DNA of 44,565 nt. It comes from Campylobacterales bacterium. Its GTDB lineage: Bacteria; Campylobacterota; Campylobacteria; Campylobacterales; QNZT01. A model generated the notes under the pieces. That model worked only from the letters and a program-made list of their open reading frames with translations. It did not search any database and had not been told where the DNA came from. The stretch is from assembly GCA_027066435.1 (NCBI GenBank), contig JAMONX010000044.1, forward strand, positions 1 to 44,565, read 5' to 3'. Both the position numbers and the translations under genes were made by a program. Shown here in pieces: positions 1-8,177 of this stretch. How positions within the stretch are numbered: position 1 is the stretch's first letter; each line of letters begins with the position of its first letter.

Positions 1-1115
1 TATGCATCTTCTCTTGAAACTCCCTTTAGAGGAAGCTCCAATAAAACTCTTTGGGAAAAGACCAATCCGCCTGTAAGATTTAAATTTTTCATCATGTTTT
101 CTGGATAGACAACTAATTTATCGATAACAGAATTTAAACGATGAAGCATAAAATCAGTAGTTATAAAACTATCAGGTAAGATAAATCTCTCGACACTAGA
201 GTGTGAAATATCTCTTTCATGCCAAAGTGCGACATTTTCCATAGCGGGCATTGCATATGAGCGAATCATTCTACAAAGCCCTGTGATGTTTTCTGTAAGT
301 ATTGGATTTCGTTTATGTGGCATTGCAGAACTTCCTTTTTGCCCTTTGGCAAAAAACTCTTCTGCTTCATAAACTTCTGTTCTTTGATAGTGTCTTATTG
401 CTACTGCTATCTTTTCACAAGTAGAAGCCAAAAGGGCTAGAGCATTCATTAAGTTCGCATATCTATCTCTTTGAATTATCTGATTTGATACAGGAGCAGG
501 TTTAAGTCCTAAATCTTTACATACTAATTCTTCAAGTTCCATTGGTGCATGTGCAAAATTACCCATTGCTCCACTTATCTGTCCAACTGTGATAACTTCC
601 ATCGCTTGTTTTAAATTTTCTAAATTTCTTCGCATCTCATCATGCCAAATAGCAAGTACCAAACCAAAAGTTATAGGCTCTCCATGGATGCCGTGACTTC
701 TTCCTACCATCAAAGTCATTTTATGCTCTTTTGCTCTTCTTTCAAGTGAGCTCATAACCATCTTGACATCTTCTATAACAAGTTCCAAAGAGTCTCTTAT
801 TTGTAAAGCAACTGCAGTATCTATACAATCAGAACTTGTCATCCCATAATGAACCCACCTACTCTCTTCGCCCAATGAATCTGCAACACTTGTTAAAAAT
901 GCGATAACATCATGTTTTGTTACTTTTTCTATTTCGTCAATTTTCTCAATGCTAAATGTGGCATTTTCCAAAATCTTTTTACAATCATCATCTGGAACAA
1001 GACCTAGTTTATTCCAAGCTTTTACTGCTGACTTTTCTACCTTTAGCCATGCATCATACTTTGCTTGAATAGTCCAATTATTTTTCATCTCTTCTCTTGA
1101 ATATCTTTCAATCAT
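1..1115 (-). CDS. purB: Adenylosuccinate lyase, 3' end outside the window
   Basis: This enzyme cleaves SAICAR to AICAR plus fumarate and adenylosuccinate to AMP plus fumarate in purine synthesis. About 371 N-terminal residues are visible; the rest lies left of base 1. It begins MIERYSREEMKNNW at the ATG at 1113-1115. The fumarate-lyase signature GSSAMPHKRNP is clear around bases 300-335, and the upstream HYGMTSSD and GRSHGIHGEP stretches match PurB active-site segments. The start is divergent from the pseudouridine synthase gene at 1199, with 83 AT-rich bases between them. The family assignment is secure. Nothing odd is seen apart from the cut by the window edge. Confidence 0.95.
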   Translation of the reverse strand, partial: MIERYSREEMKNNWTIQAKYDAWLKVEKSAVKAWNKLGLVPDDDCKKILENATFSIEKIDEIEKVTKHDVIAFLTSVADSLGEESRWVHYGMTSSDCIDTAVALQIRDSLELVIEDVKMVMSSLERRAKEHKMTLMVGRSHGIHGEPITFGLVLAIWHDEMRRNLENLKQAMEVITVGQISGAMGNFAHAPMELEELVCKDLGLKPAPVSNQIIQRDRYANLMNALALLASTCEKIAVAIRHYQRTEVYEAEEFFAKGQKGSSAMPHKRNPILTENITGLCRMIRSYAMPAMENVALWHERDISHSSVERFILPDSFITTDFMLHRLNSVIDKLVVYPENMMKNLNLTGGLVFSQRVLLELPLKGVSREDA

Positions 1116-1168
1116 ATTTTGAAAACCTTTTTGAGTTGTTTTAAATGTAATTTAATGCTCTATTATAT

Positions 1169-1174
1169 TATAAT
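1169..1174 (+). promoter_or_regulatory. Candidate -10 box for the RluA-family gene
   Basis: TATAAT lies in the AT-rich divergent gap between purB and the pseudouridine synthase gene. A start point some 7 bases downstream would leave a very short leader before the AGGA Shine-Dalgarno (1187-1190) and TTG start (1199). No convincing -35 box is visible, which is usual for sigma70 promoters in Campylobacterota. Confidence 0.35.
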
Positions 1175-1198
1175 ATTTTAACAAAAAGGATTTAAATT

Positions 1199-2095
1199 TT
1201 GTCATATCAAATAAAGAAGTTTAATCTTCAAAGAAAAGCCAAAGTTTTTAAGTTTTTACTTGAAAACTTTGATATAAGCATGAAAGATGCACAGCGATGG
1301 ATAGATAAAAATCGTATCTCTCAAAATGGACAAATTATCAACAAAAAAAACTTTGAGTTATTTGGTGAAGTAGAAGTTTCAGTTTTTACTCCAAGTACTT
1401 TAGGACTTGAGCCAATTTTCCAGACATCCTCCTTTGCACTCTTTGATAAACCTTCAGGAGTCTTAGTGCATCCAGCAAATAGACTTACATCTTATTCACT
1501 AACACATGAGACAAAATTTCTTTTTGGATTAGAGTCAAATATTATCCATAGAATTGACAAAGAGACAAGTGGATTGATTATAGTTTCAAAAAACAAAAGT
1601 TGCGAAAAAGAGATGAAGCAACTTTTTGAAAATAGAGAAATTAAAAAGGGTTATATCGCATTAGTAAAAGGTAGAATTGACAAAGAACTTTTCATAGATT
1701 TACCTATATTAAAAAATAGAGAATTCTCAGAAATAAAATTAAAAGTGCATATAAGTGAGCAGGGCAAAGTATCTCAAACAATTATAAAGCCACTAAAATA
1801 TTATAAAGAGTTAAATCAAACTCTTGTAGAAGCAATTCCAAAAACAGGAAGACAACATCAGATAAGAGTTCATTTGTTTCACGTGAAACATCCCATAATT
1901 GGAGACCCCATATATGGTGTTGATTTTGAAACAGCCGATAGCTATCTAAATGGAAAATTAGATAAACAAGAAAGAATTATAAAAACAGGAGGGAGTAGAC
2001 TAATGCTTCATGCATCTTGGCTAGAGTTTAGCTATAAGAATAAATTCAAACTCTATTCAAAATCACATATCGAAAAGTTGTTTAATTTGATTTAA
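1199..2095 (+). CDS. RluA-family RNA pseudouridine synthase
   Basis: It isomerises uridine to pseudouridine in rRNA or tRNA; the exact site cannot be read from sequence. An S4-like RNA-binding segment lies at about residues 25-60 (KDAQRWIDKNRISQNG). The catalytic motif HRIDKETSG is at 117-125 with catalytic Asp120, followed by a GRQHQIRVH motif typical of RluA/RluC/RluD. The length of 298 residues is usual. The start is TTG, supported by AGGA at 1187-1190 with 8-base spacing; the first internal ATG would remove the S4 segment. A perfect parS copy (1875-1890) lies in the gene and is read as FHVKH just after the RQHQIRVH motif. The 3' end overlaps the convergent microprotein gene by 4 bases. 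Confidence 0.88.
   Translation: MSYQIKKFNLQRKAKVFKFLLENFDISMKDAQRWIDKNRISQNGQIINKKNFELFGEVEVSVFTPSTLGLEPIFQTSSFALFDKPSGVLVHPANRLTSYSLTHETKFLFGLESNIIHRIDKETSGLIIVSKNKSCEKEMKQLFENREIKKGYIALVKGRIDKELFIDLPILKNREFSEIKLKVHISEQGKVSQTIIKPLKYYKELNQTLVEAIPKTGRQHQIRVHLFHVKHPIIGDPIYGVDFETADSYLNGKLDKQERIIKTGGSRLMLHASWLEFSYKNKFKLYSKSHIEKLFNLI
1875..1890. other. parS: parS centromere site 1 (perfect palindrome)
   Basis: TGTTTCACGTGAAACA matches the widely conserved 16-bp chromosomal parS that ParB (Spo0J) binds and loads from. It lies inside the RluA-family gene. It is one of three identical copies within 2.75 kb, which makes chance very unlikely. Confidence 0.85.
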
Positions 2096-2190
2096 TCTTT
2101 ATCAAAAAAAACAGCTTTAATAATTCCTCCAACACCTACTATAAAGACCAATGAAATAAATACTATTTGAGCTATATCAAGCCAAGTCAT
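2092..2190 (-). CDS. 32-residue single-pass membrane microprotein
   Basis: Reading the minus strand from the ATG at 2188-2190 gives a 32-residue protein, starting [16 protein letters not shown] and ending VFFDKD. It has one hydrophobic segment (about residues 5-26) with a Gly-rich centre, and a charged C-terminus. A strong Shine-Dalgarno (AAGGAG) sits 9 bases upstream inside the end of rlmN, so translation is probably coupled to rlmN, which it overlaps by 14 bases. It overlaps the convergent pseudouridine synthase gene by 4 bases at the other end. No known family is recognised. Ribosome-binding site, membrane segment and tight packing argue it is real; the length is short enough that chance cannot be excluded. 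Confidence 0.6.
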   Translation of the reverse strand: MTWLDIAQIVFISLVFIVGVGGIIKAVFFDKD

Positions 2191-3244
2191 TTTCTGTTTT
2201 CTCCTTTAATTGTCCACATGCAGCACTTATATCTAAGCCTTTTGATTGTCGAATTGTACATATTATCCCATGAGTGTTTAGATACTCTTTAAAATTTATC
2301 ATATCTTTTTCATCTGGTCTTTTAAATGGCGAATTAGGGTAGGGGTTAAAGTAGATGAGATTTACTTTTGCTTTTATACCATGTAATAATTTCACAAGCT
2401 TTTTTGCACTTTTTAAATCATCATTTAAACCTTTCATAACAAGATACTCAAACATAACTCGTTTTCTTGAATCTATTGGAAAGTTTTTGACGGCATTTAT
2501 AACTGATTGTATATTGTAGGCTTTATTAATAGGCATTAGTTTTTCTCTAAGTTCATCATCAACTGCGTGAAGAGAGATTGCCAAAAGCACACCTAAATCC
2601 ATCTTTCCTAGTTTTTCAATTTGAGAGCTCAAGCCACTTGTTGAGATAGTTTGTCTTCTTGCCCCTATCTCTAAACCATCAGGGTCTTTAAATATCTCTA
2701 TAGCTTTTACAAGATTTGTCATATTGTCAAGCGGTTCGCCCATACCCATATATACAATATTTACTCTTCTGTTTTGTGGTATGGAGTTATCTTTTTTGAT
2801 TTGCAAAACTTGAGCTACTATCTCTCCTGATGTCAAATCTCTTTTAAACCCTCCTTTTGCAGTTAAACAAAATGCACATCCTATCTTGCATCCTACTTGG
2901 CTTGAAACACATATGGAATATTTTGTTTCAGATGTAATCTTTCCATCTTCATCAACCTGCTCTTTTTTCATCGGAAGCAAAACTGATTCTACTGTATAGC
3001 CATCTTTACATCTGAACAAATACTTTTTACTTCCATCAGAGCTAACTTCTATTTTTACGATTTCAAAAGGATTTATAACAAAGTTTTGTGATAGTTCTTC
3101 TTTTATTTCTTTTGGAATATTTTTCATATCATCAAATGAATCTACATATTTTTGATATATCCAGTGATATATTTGTTTTGATCGAAACGATGGCTTTACG
3201 ATATCTGATAACTCATCTTTGCTTAAATCCAATATGGTTTTCAT
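2177..3244 (-). CDS. rlmN: Dual-specificity RNA methyltransferase RlmN (radical SAM)
   Basis: RlmN methylates C2 of A2503 in 23S rRNA and of A37 in some tRNAs, using a radical SAM mechanism that passes through a methyl-cysteine intermediate. The cluster motif CxxxCxxC is at Cys119, Cys123 and Cys126. The C-terminal AACGQL motif carries the second conserved cysteine (Cys343). GMGEPLDN and the SLHA segment are also typical. Its 355 residues are the family length. The ATG overlaps the stop of the upstream nucleosidase gene (ATGA), so the two are translationally coupled. The last 14 bases overlap the microprotein gene. Confidence 0.95.
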   Translation of the reverse strand: MKTILDLSKDELSDIVKPSFRSKQIYHWIYQKYVDSFDDMKNIPKEIKEELSQNFVINPFEIVKIEVSSDGSKKYLFRCKDGYTVESVLLPMKKEQVDEDGKITSETKYSICVSSQVGCKIGCAFCLTAKGGFKRDLTSGEIVAQVLQIKKDNSIPQNRRVNIVYMGMGEPLDNMTNLVKAIEIFKDPDGLEIGARRQTISTSGLSSQIEKLGKMDLGVLLAISLHAVDDELREKLMPINKAYNIQSVINAVKNFPIDSRKRVMFEYLVMKGLNDDLKSAKKLVKLLHGIKAKVNLIYFNPYPNSPFKRPDEKDMINFKEYLNTHGIICTIRQSKGLDISAACGQLKEKTENDLA

Positions 3245-3792
3245 GTTTTTAACTCTTTATATTTATCCAACATATAAAAGGATAACAGCTCTTTTGCTTT
3301 ATTGTGATTAGATACAAAATCTTTATGAGCATCTTTATCACAATAATTTGTCACAATAAATATACCAAGAAGAGGTATTTTAAACTCTTGTGCAACTCTT
3401 AAAACTGAAAAAAATTCCATATTTTCTAACTCTATATTGTTCTTTCTATAGCTTTTGCCAATAGATACATTAGTAGTAATATAGTTGCTAGAGTTTACGA
3501 TATCCATTGTTTCACGTGAAACATTATTATCATGATAGGCTTCTATAACATTGTCTATAGGGGTATATGAACCACCTGACCAAAAAGAGTTTTCTATATT
3601 TGAACCAACAGAAGATTCAACTATATCAAACGGTTTATACTTACCATAACTCCCTGCACTTCCAACAAATATCAAAAAATCAGGCTTATCAAAAAGTGCT
3701 AATCTTGTCAAATTTATAGCACTTTCTATCAATCCAACACCTATTGGAGTTGCAAATTCAAATGTTTCATTATTCCCTGCACATATAACCAT
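3241..3792 (-). CDS. Short MTAN/futalosine-nucleosidase-like phosphorylase-superfamily protein
   Basis: This is a purine-nucleoside phosphorylase/nucleosidase superfamily protein of 183 residues. VGSAGSYG resembles the GSAGG phosphate/ribose loop, [12 protein letters not shown] resembles the VEMEGAAVA motif with its ribose-binding Glu, and CDKDAHKDF resembles SDKADxxxxxDF with the catalytic Asp. The usual first 40-50 residues (first strand and the N-terminal Glu region) are missing, because the gene starts immediately after hisF. Campylobacterota use such enzymes on 6-amino-6-deoxyfutalosine and methylthioadenosine; which substrate applies here cannot be told. A parS copy is embedded and read in frame as VSRET in an apparently variable linker. 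It overlaps rlmN by 4 bases. Confidence 0.6.
   Translation of the reverse strand: MVICAGNNETFEFATPIGVGLIESAINLTRLALFDKPDFLIFVGSAGSYGKYKPFDIVESSVGSNIENSFWSGGSYTPIDNVIEAYHDNNVSRETMDIVNSSNYITTNVSIGKSYRKNNIELENMEFFSVLRVAQEFKIPLLGIFIVTNYCDKDAHKDFVSNHNKAKELLSFYMLDKYKELKT
3508..3523. other. parS: parS centromere site 2 (perfect palindrome)
   Basis: TGTTTCACGTGAAACA inside the nucleosidase-like gene, 1633 bases from site 1 and 1102 bases from site 3. On the minus strand it is read in frame as residues VSRET. Confidence 0.85.
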
Positions 3793-3794
3793 GG

Positions 3795-4556
3795 TTAAAC
3801 CCTTACTGGTATTTTATTGTCTTTTAGATACCTTTTAAGATCCATTATATCAATCTCTCTAAAGTGAAATATAGAAGCGGCAAGTGCAGCATCAGCACCA
3901 CCTTTTGTAAAAGCATCTTTGATATGTTCCATAGTCCCAGCACCTCCACTAGCAATAATTGGTATAGATATACAAGAGCTTACTGCAAGATTTAACTCAT
4001 TATCAAATCCCTTCTTTGTGCCATCTGCATCCATTGAAGTTAGAAGTATCTCTCCAGCACCTCTATCATATACCTCTTTTGCCCACTCTATTGCATCAAT
4101 GCCAGTATCTTTTCGTCCACCATTTAGATATATATTCCAAGAATTTCCAACTCTCTTTGCATCTATCGCTACAACTATACACTGTGAACCAAATCTCTTA
4201 GCTCCATCATTAATAAAATCAGGATTTTTGATAGCAGCAGAATTTATACTCACTTTATCACAGCCAACATTTAAAAGATTATAAATATCATCAAGTTTTC
4301 GAATTCCTCCACCAACAGTGAGTGGTATAAAGACCTCTTTTGCAACTTCTTCTACTATATGAACAATAGTATCTCTTTGTTCATGACTTGCAGTAATATC
4401 TAAAAATGTTAGCTCATCTGCACCCTCTTCATTGTATCTTTTTGCAACTTCCACAGGATCTCCTGCATCTCTAAGTCCAACAAAATTAACACCTTTTACA
4501 ACTCTCCCTTTATCTACATCAAGACAAGGAATTATTCGTTTTGCAAAGTATTCCAT
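3795..4556 (-). CDS. hisF: Imidazole glycerol phosphate synthase cyclase subunit HisF
   Basis: HisF is the (beta/alpha)8 cyclase half of the HisHF complex. It uses ammonia from HisH to turn PRFAR into imidazole glycerol phosphate and AICAR in histidine synthesis. The two catalytic aspartates are visible: Asp13 in [11 protein letters not shown] and Asp132 in VVAIDAKR. The phosphate-binding loops VGGGIRK and IASGGAGT are intact. The 253 residues are the normal length. The nucleosidase gene follows two bases after its stop. No hisH or other his gene is in the window, so the pathway genes are scattered. Confidence 0.96.
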   Translation of the reverse strand: MEYFAKRIIPCLDVDKGRVVKGVNFVGLRDAGDPVEVAKRYNEEGADELTFLDITASHEQRDTIVHIVEEVAKEVFIPLTVGGGIRKLDDIYNLLNVGCDKVSINSAAIKNPDFINDGAKRFGSQCIVVAIDAKRVGNSWNIYLNGGRKDTGIDAIEWAKEVYDRGAGEILLTSMDADGTKKGFDNELNLAVSSCISIPIIASGGAGTMEHIKDAFTKGGADAALAASIFHFREIDIMDLKRYLKDNKIPVRV

Positions 4557-4603
4557 ATTAACCTTTTTTAATTTAACTTATTTTAACATAACAGCTATGA
4601 ATA

Positions 4604-5584
4604 TCATAATGTTTCACGTGAAACAATATTCATCGTAGAGCAGTGGATACTTCCGCCTTCCTCAATCAAACGAAGTGAATTTATCGGAATTATTTCACGA
4701 GTTGGAAAAAGTGATTTGAACAGTTTTATCATCTCTTCATCTTTTTTATCATCGTAAATCGGAAGCAAAACTGCATGATTTATAATCAAAAAATTTGCAT
4801 AAGTTGCAGGAAGTTTTTGAAAATTTTTATATTTAGAAGAGGGCAAGGGAAGAGGAATAAGATGATAGTTTTTTCCATCATAAGTTTTGAAAGATTTTAA
4901 TTGCTCTAGCATCTGTGGAAATCCCTCAACATAGACTATAGTTTTTGAATCTACAAACCTAGCCAAAGTATCTATATGAGCATCCGTATCATCTCCCTCT
5001 AACTCTCCATAATCTAACCACAATACCCGTTTTGTACCAAACAAAGTTTTAAACTTCTCTTCTATACCTGTTTTTGTCATAGAAGGATTTCTGTTTGGAT
5101 TTAAAAGACATTTTGAAGTAGTAAGAATCGTACCTTGTCCATCACTATCAATAGAGCCACCCTCTAAAATAAAATCTTCTTTAATAAGCTCTGAAAGACT
5201 AAAATAGCATTTATCGTGCAGTTTTTTTGTAACAGCATTATCAAGCTCAGATGCAAATTTGCCTCCCCATGCATTAAACTTAAAATCAATCAGCTTCCGC
5301 TCACCATCTTCAAAAATAGATATAGGACCATAATCTCTTATCCAAGTATCATCTGTTTCAAGCTTGACAAATGAAATCTTATCGTGATAACAAAAAATAG
5401 ATTTAGTAGCTTCAATATCATCACAAATCAAAATAAGTTTCTGTTTATAACTGATTGAATTAGCAATTCTCAAAAAAATAGATTTTGCAGATGCAAGGTC
5501 ATTAGCCCAATCACTATTTTTATGAGGAAAACTTATAAGCACTGCATCTTGTTTTTCCCACTCAGCAGGTAGACGACGAGTCAA
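4604..5584 (-). CDS. Agmatine deiminase / peptidylarginine-deiminase family protein
   Basis: This is a guanidino-group-modifying enzyme of the agmatine deiminase (porphyromonas-type PAD) family, probably converting agmatine to N-carbamoylputrescine and ammonia. Visible active-site segments are WIRDYGPI, EGGSIDSDG, DAHIDTLARF and the nucleophile Cys in GGSIHCST. The length of 326 residues is slightly short: the protein ends almost directly after the catalytic Cys. Its last residues (VSRETL) are encoded by parS site 3. The start is TTG at 5582-5584, overlapping the upstream kinase stop as TTGA, which implies coupling. The substrate is inferred from family only. Confidence 0.82.
   Translation of the reverse strand: MTRRLPAEWEKQDAVLISFPHKNSDWANDLASAKSIFLRIANSISYKQKLILICDDIEATKSIFCYHDKISFVKLETDDTWIRDYGPISIFEDGERKLIDFKFNAWGGKFASELDNAVTKKLHDKCYFSLSELIKEDFILEGGSIDSDGQGTILTTSKCLLNPNRNPSMTKTGIEEKFKTLFGTKRVLWLDYGELEGDDTDAHIDTLARFVDSKTIVYVEGFPQMLEQLKSFKTYDGKNYHLIPLPLPSSKYKNFQKLPATYANFLIINHAVLLPIYDDKKDEEMIKLFKSLFPTREIIPINSLRLIEEGGSIHCSTMNIVSRETL
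4610..4625. other. parS: parS centromere site 3 (perfect palindrome)
   Basis: TGTTTCACGTGAAACA at the extreme 3' end of the agmatine deiminase gene, beside the short gap before hisF. It encodes the final residues of the deiminase. Confidence 0.85.
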
Positions 5585-6678
5585 TCTTGCACCATAAATG
5601 TAGAATCTATTAAAGTTATGATGTCAATCATTCTGTCATCATGATATTGAAGTACCTCGTTGCCTGAATTTACTTTTTTGTGAAATTTATCCATCACATT
5701 AAAGCTAGGACAACTGTTTGCTCCCCCATATGATTTACAAGCATACACAGCCCAAGATCTTGCTATCTCCATAGCTTCACTAAAATCATCTTCATCAAAA
5801 TTTTTATTTCCATTAAGCGAAGAAACCATCCCTGAACAATATGCATCTCCAGCTCCAGTTGAATCAACAAATTCTTCACCAAGTTCAATCGGTCTAGCCA
5901 TAAATATAGTCCGTTTTTTTCCTTTCATAAAACCGATAGAGCCAAATTTATCAAGAGTAATTACTCCAGAGATACCTAAAGATATCAACGAGTCAATTAT
6001 AAATAAAAGAGAAGGGCTTTTTTTATCACACTTAAAAAAGTGTTTTGCTTCATAGATGTTTAACTGTAAAAAATCTATTGATTTTAAATGCTCTTTCCAA
6101 AACTCATATCCATATTCAATCTGAGCAGAACCAAAATTACAATAAATAACTCTTTTTTCATCTGAAAAGTACTTTATCGCAAAAATGGTGGATAAACTCA
6201 AACTATCTTGATTTAACTCTGCTTTATCATTGTGGATATGCCCTATAACAACCGTAGATATATTGTCAAGTCGTAAAATTTGTGATTTTAAAAATAGAAA
6301 GAAAAAGTTTTGATTGTTTTTATCTTCTGTCAAAATAGTCCGATGTTGCCCATGTGTCACAATGATAGAGCGAATAGTTGTAAGCTCCTTTATAAAAAAA
6401 TTCTCACTTGAGATAAACTTATGAACCAAAGATAATGGATCACAATATTTCAAAAGAGTTTTTTGTATATTTCTTCCACAACTATCATCTCCAATATAGA
6501 CAAGAGGATAAACAGATGCACCATAAGCCAAAAGCCTCAAAGCATAGTTTAGTCCACTTCCTCCATAAAGCTCTTCAATATCGACTAAGTTTTTAGATCC
6601 TTTTACAATATCAGATTTACTTTTAACGATATACTCTATGTTTGCACCGCCAATGACAGCGATATCTCCTTTAGTCAC
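5581..6678 (-). CDS. PfkB-family sugar/nucleoside kinase
   Basis: This is a ribokinase-fold (PfkB) kinase. The N-terminal Gly-rich substrate segment (GGSGLNYALRLLAYGA, about 39-54) and the C-terminal signature DSTGAGDAYCSGM (272-284, catalytic Asp278 in the anion-hole GAGD) are intact. It has 365 residues, longer than the usual 300-320, with extra hydrophobic sequence near 122-140 (NQNFFFLFLKSQIL). The start is GTG at 6676-6678. Ribokinase, adenosine-kinase-like and sugar-kinase activities cannot be separated from sequence. It is coupled to the downstream deiminase gene by a TTGA overlap, so the two are probably made together. Confidence 0.8.
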   Translation of the reverse strand: MTKGDIAVIGGANIEYIVKSKSDIVKGSKNLVDIEELYGGSGLNYALRLLAYGASVYPLVYIGDDSCGRNIQKTLLKYCDPLSLVHKFISSENFFIKELTTIRSIIVTHGQHRTILTEDKNNQNFFFLFLKSQILRLDNISTVVIGHIHNDKAELNQDSLSLSTIFAIKYFSDEKRVIYCNFGSAQIEYGYEFWKEHLKSIDFLQLNIYEAKHFFKCDKKSPSLLFIIDSLISLGISGVITLDKFGSIGFMKGKKRTIFMARPIELGEEFVDSTGAGDAYCSGMVSSLNGNKNFDEDDFSEAMEIARSWAVYACKSYGGANSCPSFNVMDKFHKKVNSGNEVLQYHDDRMIDIITLIDSTFMVQD

Positions 6679-6686
6679 ATAACTGC

Positions 6687-7178
6687 CTAAAACTTATAAT
6701 GGACTCCAAAACCAAGTGTTAAAGCTGAAATATTATAATGTTCTATACCAGTTTGACTAAATGCAATCTCTATATTTCCAGTAACTGGTGGTAAATTCTC
6801 ATCTATTGATTGCATATCAAACTCTACCCCACCACCTAAACCAAATCCTAGAGCGGTTTCAGTATCGATAGAGTAGTCATAAGTCCACATTCCAACACTT
6901 GCAAACCCATAAGTATGATAAATTTCATCTTGTGTAAGCTTATAATTTCCTCTAATCAAATATGTATTTACATTACCAAAAAATCCCAAAACTCCTTGTA
7001 AATTGATTTTATCTGAAATATCACTTCTTACACTAAGACCTATAGAGGGTAAAGATGTTTGAATACCCACCGACATATTTTTACTCTTTAAGGTATTTGA
7101 AAGTGTATCAGCTTGTAGATTATTAAAAGACAAGGTAGCAAAAGCAACTGCAACTAAACTCATTTTAATTTTTTTCAT
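6687..7178 (-). CDS. Small outer-membrane beta-barrel-like protein
   Basis: A secreted 163-residue protein. Residues 1-23 (MKKIKMSLVAVAFATLSFNNLQA) read as a Sec signal peptide. The mature part is rich in alternating polar/aromatic strands (GVLGFFGNVNTY, LGFGLGGGVEF, LTLGFGVHYKF) and ends in Phe, the usual outer-membrane insertion signal. There are no cysteines. It would suit a small 6- to 8-strand barrel. It heads the minus-strand run and has a Shine-Dalgarno-like GGGAG upstream of its ATG. No specific family or ligand is recognised. Confidence 0.6.
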   Translation of the reverse strand: MKKIKMSLVAVAFATLSFNNLQADTLSNTLKSKNMSVGIQTSLPSIGLSVRSDISDKINLQGVLGFFGNVNTYLIRGNYKLTQDEIYHTYGFASVGMWTYDYSIDTETALGFGLGGGVEFDMQSIDENLPPVTGNIEIAFSQTGIEHYNISALTLGFGVHYKF

Positions 7179-7282
7179 TATATTTTCTCCCGATAAATTA
7201 GGCTCATATTTTACCTATTATCTCTTAAATAAAAGTAAAATAAAGATATGTTTGTAAAAAATAGTTTCTTAACTTTAAAATT

Positions 7283-7288
7283 TATAAT
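7283..7288 (+). promoter_or_regulatory. Candidate -10 box upstream of ksgA
   Basis: TATAAT in the divergent 170-base gap between the outer-membrane protein gene and ksgA. A second weaker box (TACAAT, 7308-7313) lies closer to the gene. Either could drive the ksgA-rnj-kdsD plus-strand run. Confidence 0.3.
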
Positions 7289-7348
7289 CATGTAAGCATT
7301 GTTAAAGTACAATGTCTCCTTTTATTGATGAAATTAGGATGGATAGAT

Positions 7349-8164
7349 TTGATTAAAGCAAAAAAGAGGTTTGGTCAAAATTTTCTAAAAGATGAATCTG
7401 TACTTCAAAAGATCATCCAAGCGATGCCCAATGACAATTTAAAAGTTGTAGAGATTGGACCTGGCTTAGGTGATTTGACAAAAAGACTGTTACAAAAATG
7501 TGAGAAAATAACAGCTTTTGAAATCGACTTAGAGTTATGTGGTTATCTGCAAAAGAGATTTTCGGATGAGATTGAACAAAAGCAGTTAGAGTTAGTTTGT
7601 GATGATATTCTTAAACAGTGGAGCCAAGATGCACCGCTTGTAGATGAAAATTATCATTTAGTTGCAAACTTACCCTATTATATTGCTACCAATCTAATTC
7701 TAAAGGCACTTGATGATAAAAAGTGCCAAACGATTATCGTTATGATACAAAAAGAGGTCGCTCTTAAGTTTAGCTCCCGTGCGGGAGAAAAAAACTTTTC
7801 AGCTCTCTCAATCTTGGCAGATAGTGTGGCTTATACTGAAACTCTTTTTGATGTAAGTTCAGAATGTTTTGAACCAGCACCGAAAGTAACTTCAGCAGTT
7901 TTAAAATTGACAAAATTTTCAAATTATCTTGATGAAGATATAGAGAAAGCTCTTTTTGAAAATCAAAAAGAGTTAAATGATTTTAAAAGTTTTTTGAAGG
8001 TTGCATTTTCTGCACCTAGAAAAACTTTAATGAAAAATCTTGGACAAATTGTTAAAAAAGATGATTTGATTAAATATTTTGAAGATTTAGAGATAGAAGC
8101 AAAGCTAAGACCACATCAACTAAAAAGCGACAAATATCACCTATTGTTTAAAAAATTAAAATAA
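7349..8164 (+). CDS. ksgA: 16S rRNA (A1518/A1519) dimethyladenosine transferase
   Basis: KsgA dimethylates two adjacent adenines in the 3' hairpin of 16S rRNA, a late quality check of 30S assembly. Motif I (VEIGPGLGDLT), the acidic end of the next strand (AFEIDLEL) and the catalytic NLPYY motif are present. A TTG start at 7349 is preferred: AGGATGGA lies just upstream (AGGA 7336-7339, 9-base spacing), and it gives the family-typical N-terminus MIKAKKRFGQNFL and a 271-residue protein. An in-frame ATG at 7328 would add seven residues but has no visible Shine-Dalgarno. rnj follows 13 bases downstream. Confidence 0.93.
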   Translation: MIKAKKRFGQNFLKDESVLQKIIQAMPNDNLKVVEIGPGLGDLTKRLLQKCEKITAFEIDLELCGYLQKRFSDEIEQKQLELVCDDILKQWSQDAPLVDENYHLVANLPYYIATNLILKALDDKKCQTIIVMIQKEVALKFSSRAGEKNFSALSILADSVAYTETLFDVSSECFEPAPKVTSAVLKLTKFSNYLDEDIEKALFENQKELNDFKSFLKVAFSAPRKTLMKNLGQIVKKDDLIKYFEDLEIEAKLRPHQLKSDKYHLLFKKLK

Positions 8165-8177
8165 TAGGAAAAAACTA

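Noticed and set aside
4690-4706. A fourth parS-like sequence, TTTCACGAG, near the other sites
   Set aside because: Only the left half matches; the right half (TTGGAA) fails at most positions, so it is not counted.
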